Notes under the pieces: model-generated
Databases searched by the model: none
What the model saw: the letters and a program-made list of their open reading frames with translations, nothing else
What the model was told of the DNA's origin: nothing
Source of the DNA: Prauserella_A sp040635515
GTDB taxonomy: Bacteria > Actinomycetota > Actinomycetes > Mycobacteriales > Pseudonocardiaceae
Assembly (NCBI GenBank): GCA_040635515.1
Contig: JBEYHY010000005.1
Span: forward strand, 434,001 to 498,000
DNA: 64,000 bases
Reading direction: 5' to 3'
Part shown: positions 17,402 through 25,123 of the stretch, piece by piece
Layout: each line of letters opens with the position of its first letter
Numbering within the stretch: the first letter of the stretch is position 1
Position numbers and translations under genes: made by a program

Positions 17402-18403
17402 TCACCACTGGGGCGGAAGGGTCTCCTGCTCCGGAGGAGGTGGCGGGGGCGTACCGTCGCCGAACGGCCTTCCACCGAGCGCCTCTCGCCCGTGCGCCGT
17501 CGCCCAGCCCGAGAGGTCTGGACCTTTGGGAACGATCCGGGTCGGATTGACCTGTGCGTGCACCTGGTAGTAGTGCCGCTTGATGTGGTCGAAATCAACC
17601 GTGTCGCCGAATCCGGGAGTCTGGAACAGATCTCGCGCGTATGCCCACAGCGCGGGCATTTCGGTGAGCTTGTTGCGATTGCACTTGAAGTGCCCGTGAT
17701 ACACGGCGTCGAACCGGACGAGCGTCGTGAACAGCCGGATATCCGCCTCGGTGATCGTGTCGCCGACGAGATAACGCCGCCCGCTCAACCGCTCCTCAAG
17801 CGCGTCGAGCCGCGCGAACAGCCGATCGTAGGCTTCCTCGTAGGCAGCTTGCTTGGACGCGAAACCCGCTTCGTAGACCGCGGCGTTCACATCGGCGTAC
17901 ACGCTGCGGTTCACCTCGTCGATCTCGTCGCGCAACGCCTCCGGATACAACTCGGGCGCGCCCTCCCTGTGGAAACTGGTCCATTCGGTGGAGAAATCGA
18001 GAGTGATTCGCGGGTAGTCGTTGGTCACCAGCTTGCCACTCGGCACGTCGACGATCGCCGGAACACTGATGCCGCCCCGGTAATCGGGGTCGGCGCGGTA
18101 ATACGCCTCGTGCAGATACTTGATGCCCAGTACGGGGTCCTTGTCACCGGGATCGAGCGTGAACCGCCAGCTCTGCTCGTCCTGGATCGGATCGGCCACC
18201 GCGACGGAAATGGCCTGCTCAAGGCCGAGCAGCCTGCGCACGATCAGGCCCCTGCTCGCCCACGGGCACGCCCTGCTCACCACCAGCCGGTAACGTCCCC
18301 GCTCGACCGGCCACCCGTGCCCGCCGTCGCTGGTAATACGATCGGCGAATCGGTTGGGGGCTCGATAAAACTCGCCGGTCTCCGGATCAGTCGGAATGGT
18401 CAT
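17402..18403 (-). CDS. Glutathionyl-/mycothiolyl-hydroquinone reductase (GST family, ECM4/YqjG type)
   Basis: A 333-residue Xi-class GST-like protein. The thioredoxin-fold active site is SRACPWASRGLIVRRLLGLE with catalytic Cys in CPWA. It is followed by GGISVPAIVDVPSGKLVTND and the all-alpha domain GRRYLVGDTITEADIRLFTT. Such enzymes reduce thiol-conjugated hydroquinones; in actinomycetes the thiol is probably mycothiol. The ATG at 18403 (MTIPTDPETGEF) is chosen over an upstream in-frame start. It is divergent from the WS/DGAT gene. Confidence 0.9.
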   Translation of the reverse strand: MTIPTDPETGEFYRAPNRFADRITSDGGHGWPVERGRYRLVVSRACPWASRGLIVRRLLGLEQAISVAVADPIQDEQSWRFTLDPGDKDPVLGIKYLHEAYYRADPDYRGGISVPAIVDVPSGKLVTNDYPRITLDFSTEWTSFHREGAPELYPEALRDEIDEVNRSVYADVNAAVYEAGFASKQAAYEEAYDRLFARLDALEERLSGRRYLVGDTITEADIRLFTTLVRFDAVYHGHFKCNRNKLTEMPALWAYARDLFQTPGFGDTVDFDHIKRHYYQVHAQVNPTRIVPKGPDLSGWATAHGREALGGRPFGDGTPPPPPPEQETLPPQW

Positions 18404-18477
18404 ACCAGCAAGGTTAGTCCGTAGACTCTCCCCTCCCGGTGTCGAAATACCGGCATAGTGAAGCAGGGGTGACCGTG

Positions 18478-19848
18478 ATGCCAATGATGCCCGTGACGGA
18501 CTCGATGTTCCTGCTGATCGAAACCCGCGAACATCCCATGCACGTCGGTGGGCTGGAACTCTTCACACCACCCGAGGACGCGGGACCCGACTACCTGAGC
18601 GAGCTGCGGCAGAAGATGCTGGACAGCACGAGCATGCGGGCCCTGTTCCGGCGGCGTCCCGCGCGGCCCGTCAACACCATGGGATACCTGGCCTGGGCGA
18701 CGGACGCCGAACTCGATCTCGACTATCACTTCCGGCATTCCGCGCTGCCGCAACCGGGGCGCGTGCGCGAACTGCTCGAACTGACCTCACGCTGGCACAG
18801 CACCCTGCTCGACCGGCACCGGCCGCTGTGGGAGATCCACCTCATCGAGGGGCTCAACGACGGCAGGTTCGCGATGTACACCAAGATTCACCATGCCCTA
18901 CTCGACGGGGTTTCGGCGTTGCGGCAGCTGCAGAGCACGCTCAGCGACAGTCCCGAGCCAGGTCTCGCCGATCCCGCGCCGTGGGCGAGCACGCGGGCTT
19001 CGGGACCTTCGCGTAACGGCTCCGGCCCCACGTCGCTGTTGCGGCTCACCGGGAATTCCGCGAGGCAACTCGCCGGTGTTCCGCAGGCAGCGGCGAGGGT
19101 CGCCAGCGAGGCGTTCAGGGAACACGCGCTGACCCTCCCACTCCAGGCGCCGAAAACCATGCTGAACGTACCCATCGGCGGGGCCCGCCGGTTCGCGGCG
19201 CAATCATGGCCGGTGGAGCGGGTGCGACAGGTCGCGACCAACGCCGGTGTCTCCCGCAACGACGTCGTGCTCGCGATGTGCGCGGGCGCCCTTCGCGACT
19301 ACCTCATCGAGCAGCGCGCCCTTCCGGACGCCCCGCTGGTAGCCATGGTGCCCATGTCGCTGCGCGGCAGGAGGGACTCCGAGGAGGCGCAAGGCAACCA
19401 GATCGGCGCCCTGCTGTGCAATCTGGGCACCGATCAGGCCGACCCCACGCAGCGGCTCGCCGTCATCGCGAGGTCGATGCGCGATGGCAAACGGATCTTC
19501 AAGCAGCTCACGCCGCTCCAGGTGCTGCTGCTTTCAGCCGTCAACATCGCCCCGCTGGGCGCCTCGCCCGTGCCGGGTTTCGTCAACAACACGCGGCCGC
19601 CCTTCAACATCGTCATCTCGAACGTGCCGGGGCCGCGCAAACAGATGTATTGGAACGGGGCGAGCCTCGACGGCATCTATCCCGCGTCGGTGCTGCTCGA
19701 CGGCCAGGCGCTCAACATCACGCTGACCAACAACGGCGACAACCTCGACTTCGGCATCACTGGCTGCAGGCGCAGCGTGCCCCACCTGCAGCGGCTGCTG
19801 GTGCATCTGGACACCGCGCTGGCCGAACTGGAGTACGCGACCAAGTAA
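18478..19848 (+). CDS. Wax ester synthase / diacylglycerol acyltransferase (WS/DGAT)
   Basis: A 456-residue acyltransferase that esterifies acyl-CoA with diacylglycerol or a fatty alcohol to make storage lipid. The catalytic motif HHxxxDG is present as HHALLDG, preceded by PLWEIHLIEGL. The C-terminal half has PFNIVISNVPGPRKQMYWNGA and the typical family end. The start is the ATG at 18478 (MPMMPVTDSMFLLIETREHP), with an alternative GTG at 18439. Actinomycetes usually carry several copies. A 21-bp repeat array follows downstream. Confidence 0.92.
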   Translation: MPMMPVTDSMFLLIETREHPMHVGGLELFTPPEDAGPDYLSELRQKMLDSTSMRALFRRRPARPVNTMGYLAWATDAELDLDYHFRHSALPQPGRVRELLELTSRWHSTLLDRHRPLWEIHLIEGLNDGRFAMYTKIHHALLDGVSALRQLQSTLSDSPEPGLADPAPWASTRASGPSRNGSGPTSLLRLTGNSARQLAGVPQAAARVASEAFREHALTLPLQAPKTMLNVPIGGARRFAAQSWPVERVRQVATNAGVSRNDVVLAMCAGALRDYLIEQRALPDAPLVAMVPMSLRGRRDSEEAQGNQIGALLCNLGTDQADPTQRLAVIARSMRDGKRIFKQLTPLQVLLLSAVNIAPLGASPVPGFVNNTRPPFNIVISNVPGPRKQMYWNGASLDGIYPASVLLDGQALNITLTNNGDNLDFGITGCRRSVPHLQRLLVHLDTALAELEYATK

Positions 19849-19936
19849 CCGGCGCCCCCGCGCGCGCCGGGGAGCGCGGGCCAGGGAGCGCGGGCCGGGT
19901 GCCCGGTGTGCGCGTGCGCGGGCCGGGGTGCCCGAT

Positions 19937-20050
19937 GCGCGCGAGTCCCCCGTTCAGGACGCCGAGTTCTGCGTTCAGGCCGTCGAGATCCGCGTTCGGA
20001 CCGCCGAGATCCGCGCTCAGGACACCGAGATCCGCATTCGGGGCCGCGAG
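19937..20050 (+). repeat. 21-bp tandem repeat array B
   Basis: About five 21-bp units, with exact spacing at 19958, 19979, 20000 and 20021. The shared core is CCGAGWTCYGCRYTCRG, in the same orientation as array A. Confidence 0.8.
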
Positions 20051-20158
20051 CCCCCGCCGCCGGGCTCATGCGCCGAACCCGGCGGCCGGCGGGGCACCAA
20101 AGTGCCGCCTGCCCCACCGACGCGGCGGGCGGCCTCCCCGCAATGGCCGCACGCACCC

Positions 20159-20263
20159 CGAACGCAGAACTCGCCGACCCGGGCGGAGATCTCGCCGACC
20201 CGGGCGCAGAACTCGCCGTCCTGAACGCAGAACTCGGCGGCCTGAGTGCAGATCTCGGCGAGC
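20159..20263 (-). repeat. 21-bp tandem repeat array B', inverted
   Basis: Five units of 21 bp with core CGCAGAACTCGCCGWCC. This is the reverse complement of the array B unit, so the two arrays face each other across about 110 bp. Confidence 0.8.
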
Positions 20264-20310
20264 GGCCACGCGCGGCCGCACCGCGCCGGACCCCACCTGG
20301 CGGGGGTGGG

Positions 20311-21720
20311 TCAGCGCGGTTCGCCCGCAGGACGGTCGGTCGGCCACGGCCGCAGTTCCTCGACCAGCTTCGCGACGGCGAGGACCAGGTCATCCGAATG
20401 CCGGGGGCCGACGATCTGCAGCCCGACAGGCAACCCCTGCGAGGTGAACCCCGCCGGAACACTGATGGCGGGCTGCTGCGTCATGTTGAACGGGTAGCTG
20501 AACGGCGTCCACTGTGGCCAGCTCGTGAGCCCGCTTCCCTTGGGAACGTCGTAACCCGCCTCGAACGGCGGAATCGGCATGGTGGGCGTGATCAGCACGT
20601 CGTGCCGCGTGTGGAACTCGCCCATGTGGATCCCGAGCGCCGCACGGACAGCCGTCGCCTCAAGGTAGTCGCTCGCGGAATAGGTCTTGCCCTGCCGCCA
20701 GACTTCGCGCAGACCAGGGTCGATCCGCTCCTCGGAACCCGAGGGGAACGAGTCGAGCCACTTCGCGGCTCCCGTCGCCCACAACACCTCGAACGCGTCG
20801 ACCGGGTCATCGAAACCGGGATCGACCTCGTCGACACCGAGTCCCGCTTCGGCGAGCGAGGCGACGACGCCAGCGACGATCTTCGCGATCTCGGGGTCGA
20901 CATCGACGTAGCCAAGCGCGGGCGAGTACGCCGCCCGGATGCCGCGGACATCCCTGCGGACCGCCTCGCGATAGGTGCCGATGGGAGGCGGCAACGCCGC
21001 CGGGTCGCGGGGATCCGGCGTCGCCAGCACGTCGAGCAGCAAGGCGACGTCGTCGACCGAGCGGGCCATCGGGCCGGCGTGGGCGAGCGGGCCGAACGGG
21101 CTCGCGGGGTAGAGCGGGATCCTGCCCGCTGTCGGCTTGAACCCGACGATGCCGCAGAACGCGGCGGGAATGCGCACGGAGCCGCCGCCGTCCGTGCCTA
21201 CCGACAGCTCACCCATGCCCGTCGCGACGGCGACGGCGCTGCCGCCGCTCGACCCGCCAGGAGTCAGCGCCGGGTTCCACGGATTGCGGGTGATGCCGTC
21301 GAGCGGATTGTCGGTGACCCCTTTCCAGCCGAGCTCAGGAGTCGATGTCTTGCCGAGCAGCACGAGCCCGTTCTCGCGCATCCTCGCCGTGACCGGGCTG
21401 TCGACTTCCCATGCCTGTTCCCTTTCGATGCACAGGGAGCCGCGCAGCGTCGGCCAGCCCTGGCTGAGGAACATGTCCTTGATGGACGAGGGAACACCGT
21501 CGAGCAGGCCGATCGGATTGCCCTCGCGCCACCGTTCCTCCGATGCTCGCGCCTGATCGAGAGCGATCTCGGGGTCGACAAGGGTGTACGCCTTGTAGTC
21601 GGCGTCGCGCTGCTCGATGACGTGCAGCGAGGCCCTCGTCGCCTCCACCGGCGAGAGTTCGCCCGAGGAATAGGCTGCGACGAGTTCGCTGGCGGTCAGC
21701 ATGGGTGGGGTATCCGGCAT
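20311..21720 (-). CDS. Amidase signature family hydrolase
   Basis: A 469-residue amidase. The Ser-cisSer-Lys triad is complete: Lys81 in GVPSSIKDMF, cis-Ser157 in TPGGSSGGSAVA, and nucleophile Ser181 in VGTDGGGSVRIPA. It hydrolyses a carboxamide to acid and ammonia. A good ribosome binding site (GAGGAG) precedes the ATG at 21720. It lies 20 bp after the 2-hydroxyacid dehydrogenase on the same strand and is probably read from the same operator-controlled promoter at about 22.74 kb. Confidence 0.92.
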   Translation of the reverse strand: MPDTPPMLTASELVAAYSSGELSPVEATRASLHVIEQRDADYKAYTLVDPEIALDQARASEERWREGNPIGLLDGVPSSIKDMFLSQGWPTLRGSLCIEREQAWEVDSPVTARMRENGLVLLGKTSTPELGWKGVTDNPLDGITRNPWNPALTPGGSSGGSAVAVATGMGELSVGTDGGGSVRIPAAFCGIVGFKPTAGRIPLYPASPFGPLAHAGPMARSVDDVALLLDVLATPDPRDPAALPPPIGTYREAVRRDVRGIRAAYSPALGYVDVDPEIAKIVAGVVASLAEAGLGVDEVDPGFDDPVDAFEVLWATGAAKWLDSFPSGSEERIDPGLREVWRQGKTYSASDYLEATAVRAALGIHMGEFHTRHDVLITPTMPIPPFEAGYDVPKGSGLTSWPQWTPFSYPFNMTQQPAISVPAGFTSQGLPVGLQIVGPRHSDDLVLAVAKLVEELRPWPTDRPAGEPR

Positions 21721-21740
21721 GTCTCTCCTCGGTGTTCGCG

Positions 21741-22718
21741 TCAGTCGGTCGAGGGGACGTATCCGAGACGCTTGTCAACGACATTGCGCAGCGGCTGTCC
21801 CGCACGCCACCGCCAGAAATTGTCCGCGAACACCTCGACCAGCGCGTTGCGCCAGCCGACGACGTCGCCCGACATGTGAGGTGACACGAGCACGTTATCC
21901 ATCGTCCACAGCGGACTTTCGACCGGCAGGGGCTCGGTGTCGAAAACGTCGAGGGCGGCGCCCGCGATCGTGCCTTTACGAAGCGCGTCGACCAGGTCGC
22001 CGGTGACGACGAGTTCTCCCCTGCCGACGTTGATGAATCGGGAGCCCTCGCCCATCGCGGCGAAGGCGTTCGCGTCGAAGAGTCCCTTCGTCTGCTCGGT
22101 CAACGGCGCGACGGCGACGACGAAGTCGAACTCGCCGATGTAGTCGCCGAGTTCGGTGGAGGGCCGGACGACACCGAAGTCGGGGTCGCCGTCGCGCGGA
22201 GTGCGCCCCGCACCTCCGACCCGCATACCGGCGGCCTTCAGCAGGCGCGCGATCGACCGTCCGATGGGGCCGGTTCCCACGACGAGGGCCGAGCGGCCGC
22301 CGATCCGCTCGGTCTCCCTGTGCTGCCACGTGCCGCGCTGCTGCAACCGCAGCGAGCCGGGGAAGTCCTTCGCGAACGCGAGGATCGTGCCGAGCACGTA
22401 CTCGGCGATGGAGTCGTCGAACACCCCGCGCGAATTGGTCAGGACCACATCGCTTTCGCGAAGGGCGGGGAACATCACGGGGTCGACGCCCGCGCTGGCG
22501 ATGTGCAGCCAGCGCAACTGGTTGGCGCCGTGCCACGCACCGGGAACGGCCGTGGAGAGGAAGTCGTAGACGAACAGCGCGTCCGCGTCCCGCAGAGCGT
22601 CGGCCAGCCCCGCGGCATCGGTGTAACGAACGACCGCCGATTGTTCGATGGGGTGCATGTCCGGGGGGTGCTTTTCGCCACTGAGCACCGCCAGCACCGG
22701 GAAATCCGTGCCACTCAC
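21741..22718 (-). CDS. D-isomer-specific 2-hydroxyacid dehydrogenase
   Basis: A 325-residue NAD(P)-dependent dehydrogenase. The Rossmann motif is ALVVGTGPIGRSIARLL, the substrate Arg lies in FINVGRGELV, the Glu in ALDVFDTEPLP, and the His in VSPHMSGD. It reduces a 2-oxoacid or oxidises a D-2-hydroxyacid. I propose the GTG at 22718 as start: a TTGACA within the upstream dyad, a 17-bp spacer and TACCGT would place the transcript start almost on this codon (leaderless). Longer in-frame starts would run through the operator. It is the first gene of an operon with the amidase. Confidence 0.85.
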   Translation of the reverse strand: MSGTDFPVLAVLSGEKHPPDMHPIEQSAVVRYTDAAGLADALRDADALFVYDFLSTAVPGAWHGANQLRWLHIASAGVDPVMFPALRESDVVLTNSRGVFDDSIAEYVLGTILAFAKDFPGSLRLQQRGTWQHRETERIGGRSALVVGTGPIGRSIARLLKAAGMRVGGAGRTPRDGDPDFGVVRPSTELGDYIGEFDFVVAVAPLTEQTKGLFDANAFAAMGEGSRFINVGRGELVVTGDLVDALRKGTIAGAALDVFDTEPLPVESPLWTMDNVLVSPHMSGDVVGWRNALVEVFADNFWRWRAGQPLRNVVDKRLGYVPSTD

Positions 22719-22744
22719 GTTGACACGGTATGAGCCGGTCGTAT

Positions 22745-22758
22745 GATTGTCAACAATC
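22745..22758. promoter_or_regulatory. GntR-type operator, site 1
   Basis: GATTGTCAACAATC is a perfect dyad (GATTGT-CA-ACAATC) between the divergent dehydrogenase/amidase operon and the first maleate-isomerase-like gene. It overlaps a TTGACA -35-like hexamer of the leftward promoter. The core matches sites 2 and 3. Confidence 0.7.
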
Positions 22759-22824
22759 CGAGGAGTCACCCCGGAGGCACTTCTTCAACAGCCCCCACCC
22801 CCCCTTCCCCCCGGAGGTCGAGCC

Positions 22825-23574
22825 TTGGATTTCGCGGCACTGGACTTCCCAGCATTCGAGGGACCCCTCGCGCAGCGCGGGATCGGCGTCATCGCGCCGT
22901 TCGACCTCGCGCTGGAGCGCGAGTTGTGGCGCTGGGTCCCCATGGAAGTCTCGCTGCACCTCGCCCGCACCCCCTACGAGCCGGTGCCGGTGAGCATGGA
23001 GATGGCACACCTGGTGAGCAACGCGCAGCACCTCGCCGCGGCGACCCGCGACGTGTTGCACGTCGAACCGGAGGTCGTCGCGTACCTGTGCACGTCTGGC
23101 AGTTTCGTGAGTGGTGTCGACGCCGAACTTTCGCTGCGCAAGGCCATTTGCGACGCGGGCGCGCCGACCGCCGTCACCACGTCGGGCGCGCTCGCCGAGG
23201 TGCTCGTCGATCTCAACCTGGACAAGGTGTCGGTACTGACGCCCTACGACGCCGACCTCACCGGCAAGCTGCACGAGTTCCTCGAAGAACTCGGTGTGCA
23301 CACGGTGTCGAGCGACCATCTGGGACTCGGTGGCGGCATCTGGAAGGTCAGCTACCGCACGATCGCCGAACGTATTCTCGCCGCGAACCACGACGACGCG
23401 GAAGCGATCTTCGTGAGCTGCACGAATCTGCCGACCTACGATGTCATCGATCCGCTTGAGGCGGCCCTCGGCAAACCGGTACTGACCGCCAACCAGCTCA
23501 CCATGTGGGCCTGCCTCAAGCGGATGCGACTGCCGATCGTCGGACCCGGCAAGTGGTTGCGCGAGATATCCTGA
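22825..23574 (+). CDS. Maleate cis-trans isomerase / Asp-Glu racemase-like protein, two-Cys form
   Basis: A 249-residue protein of the maleate isomerase/arylmalonate decarboxylase group. The first catalytic Cys is Cys89 in YLCTSGSFVSG, the second is Cys199 in FVSCTNLPTYDVID, and C-terminal GKPVLTANQLTMW is typical. With both cysteines it can use the two-Cys isomerase or racemase mechanism. The start is taken as TTG at 22825, with GGAGG seven bases upstream; frames starting earlier would run through operator site 1. Its divergent neighbours are the dehydrogenase and amidase. Confidence 0.87.
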   Translation: MDFAALDFPAFEGPLAQRGIGVIAPFDLALERELWRWVPMEVSLHLARTPYEPVPVSMEMAHLVSNAQHLAAATRDVLHVEPEVVAYLCTSGSFVSGVDAELSLRKAICDAGAPTAVTTSGALAEVLVDLNLDKVSVLTPYDADLTGKLHEFLEELGVHTVSSDHLGLGGGIWKVSYRTIAERILAANHDDAEAIFVSCTNLPTYDVIDPLEAALGKPVLTANQLTMWACLKRMRLPIVGPGKWLREIS

Positions 23575-23585
23575 CCTGTTCTATT

Positions 23586-23603
23586 AGGATTGTTGACAAT
23601 CCT
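23586..23603. promoter_or_regulatory. GntR-type operator, site 2
   Basis: AGGATTGT-TG-ACAATCCT is a perfect 18-bp dyad, the longest of the three related sites. It lies 14 bp before the TTG start of the second isomerase-like gene, which is followed by the FCD-GntR gene itself. Confidence 0.75.
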
Positions 23604-23617
23604 ACTGGAGGTGTAGC

Positions 23618-24385
23618 TTGACTGGAACGCCCGCATCGCCTGGTCCGGAGACGGCCGCGAAGCCGCTCGTCGCCGGATTCATCTACCCCGACCACGCGGC
23701 CGAGGACGACTACCCGCTCGCCGAGAAACTGCTCGGCGGAAACGTCGCACTGCCCGTCGAGCACATCTACGGCACCGATCTGCACGCCGTCGCGGAACTG
23801 CTCGACCTCGGCAGCCCCGAGCGCCTCGCCGAGGGAGCCGCGCTACTCGCGCCGCACAACCCCGCTTCGGTGGTGTGGGCGTGCACGAGCGGCAGCTTCG
23901 TCTACGGCTGGGAAGGGGCGGCCGAACAGGTCGACAAGCTGTCGGCCGCCGCGGGAGGACTGCCCGCTTCGAGCACGTCGTTCGCGTTCGTCAGGGCCGC
24001 GGCCGCGCTCGGTCTTCGCAAAGTAGCCGTCGCCGCGAGTTATCCCGACGACGTCTCGACGCTGTTCGTCGAATTCCTCGGCAGGGGCGGCGTCGAGGTG
24101 CTTTCGATGTCGGCAGCCGACATCGACACCGCGGCGGAGGTCGGCGAACTCGCCCCTGAGGCCGTCGTCGACCTGATCGTCAGCAGGGATCACCGAGACG
24201 CTGACGCCGTTCTGGTTCCCGACACGGCCATGCGGACCCTCTCCCTGATCGACAGCATCGAGCAGCGGCTCGGCAAACCGGTACTGACCGCCAACCAGGT
24301 CACCGTGTGGGAAGGTCTACGTCTGGCGGGAGCCATCCCGCGAGTTCAAGGGCTCGGCGCCCTGTTCCATCAGGAGGGCGCGTAG
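23618..24385 (+). CDS. Maleate isomerase/arylmalonate decarboxylase-like paralogue lacking the second Cys
   Basis: A 255-residue paralogue of the preceding gene. It keeps the first Cys (Cys89 in WACTSGSFVYG) and the C-terminal GKPVLTANQVTVWEG, but where the neighbour has VSCTNLP this protein has VPDTAMR, with Asp202 in place of the second catalytic Cys. It therefore cannot use the two-Cys mechanism and is either a different enzyme or a partner subunit. The start is TTG at 23618 after GGAGG. It lies four bases upstream of the FCD-GntR gene and is surely cotranscribed with it. Confidence 0.85.
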   Translation: MTGTPASPGPETAAKPLVAGFIYPDHAAEDDYPLAEKLLGGNVALPVEHIYGTDLHAVAELLDLGSPERLAEGAALLAPHNPASVVWACTSGSFVYGWEGAAEQVDKLSAAAGGLPASSTSFAFVRAAAALGLRKVAVAASYPDDVSTLFVEFLGRGGVEVLSMSAADIDTAAEVGELAPEAVVDLIVSRDHRDADAVLVPDTAMRTLSLIDSIEQRLGKPVLTANQVTVWEGLRLAGAIPRVQGLGALFHQEGA

Positions 24386-24388
24386 CGG

Positions 24389-25123
24389 ATGTTCGCCGAA
24401 ATCGAACCCGTCAACAGGGAATCCACCGCAGCCATCATCGCGCGCCAGCTCAGGGACGCCATCATGACCGGCACCCTGCCGCCAGGCACCCAGCTCGGTG
24501 AAACCGACCTTGCCGCGAGGTTCCAGGTGTCGCGCGGCCCTCTTCGCGAAGCCATGCAGCGCCTGGTCTCCGAGGGACTGCTGCGCAGCGAACGGCATCG
24601 CGGGCTATTCGTGATCGACCTCGAACCCGGCGATGTCTACGACATCTACGCGGCGAGGTCGGCGGTGGAGAGGGCCGCGGCGACCCGGGTGGTGCGCAGC
24701 TTCGACAGGGAGCGGGTCGCCACGCTGCTCGACCAGGCTGTCGAGGCGATGGCGGAGGCCGACAAGCAGGACGACCCGGCCGCGCTCACCGAGGCCGATC
24801 TCCGCTTCCACGAGGCGCTCATCGAGGCCTCCGGCAGCCGCAGGCTCGCCCGCATGGCCCGGACCCTGCTCATCGAAACCAGGATGTGCCTTTCCGCGCT
24901 GCACGGCACCTATCGCAAGGACTACCAGGATGTCGACGAGCGGGTCGCCGAGCACAACATGATCATCGAGGCGTTGCGGGAGGGCAGGGAGGAAGACCTG
25001 CTCGCACTCCTCGAAGCGCACATGGACGACGCCGTGCAGCGGCTCGCGCCTGGAACCAGCCTCTACCTCGGGCCCGCTCCCGAGTTGCCCTCCTCCGGCG
25101 GGGAACCGGAACTCACGGGCTGA
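24389..25123 (+). CDS. GntR-family regulator, FadR/FCD subfamily
   Basis: A 244-residue regulator. The N-terminal winged helix spans about residues 12-78 (LRDAIMTGTLPPGTQLGETD, FQVSRGPLREAMQRLVSEGL). The C-terminal all-helical FCD domain carries the usual metal-binding set (Asp and His of DLRFHEALIEASGS, His of AEHNMIIEAL, His of LEAHMDDAV). A strong ribosome binding site (AGGAGGG) sits inside the end of the previous gene. It is the best candidate to bind the three ATTGTTGACAAT dyads in this region. The 3' end overlaps the convergent P-type ATPase gene by 61 bp. Confidence 0.9.
   Translation: MFAEIEPVNRESTAAIIARQLRDAIMTGTLPPGTQLGETDLAARFQVSRGPLREAMQRLVSEGLLRSERHRGLFVIDLEPGDVYDIYAARSAVERAAATRVVRSFDRERVATLLDQAVEAMAEADKQDDPAALTEADLRFHEALIEASGSRRLARMARTLLIETRMCLSALHGTYRKDYQDVDERVAEHNMIIEALREGREEDLLALLEAHMDDAVQRLAPGTSLYLGPAPELPSSGGEPELTG

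Larger units (their letters stand above)
19849..20310. other. Gene-free convergent interval with two opposed 21-bp arrays
   Basis: This 462-bp gap lies between the convergent WS/DGAT and amidase genes. It holds two 21-bp tandem arrays in opposite orientation (19937-20050 and 20159-20263), which could pair into a long imperfect stem. Arg/Pro-rich frames across it are products of the repeats, and I see no real gene. Confidence 0.75.

Noticed and set aside
19937..20263. CRISPR array
   Set aside because: The 21-bp units are contiguous and have no unique spacers, and no cas gene is present.
19906..21879. Rightward frame starting in the 21-bp arrays and running across the amidase
   Set aside because: The Arg-rich start is a translation of the repeats, and the rest is antisense to the amidase.
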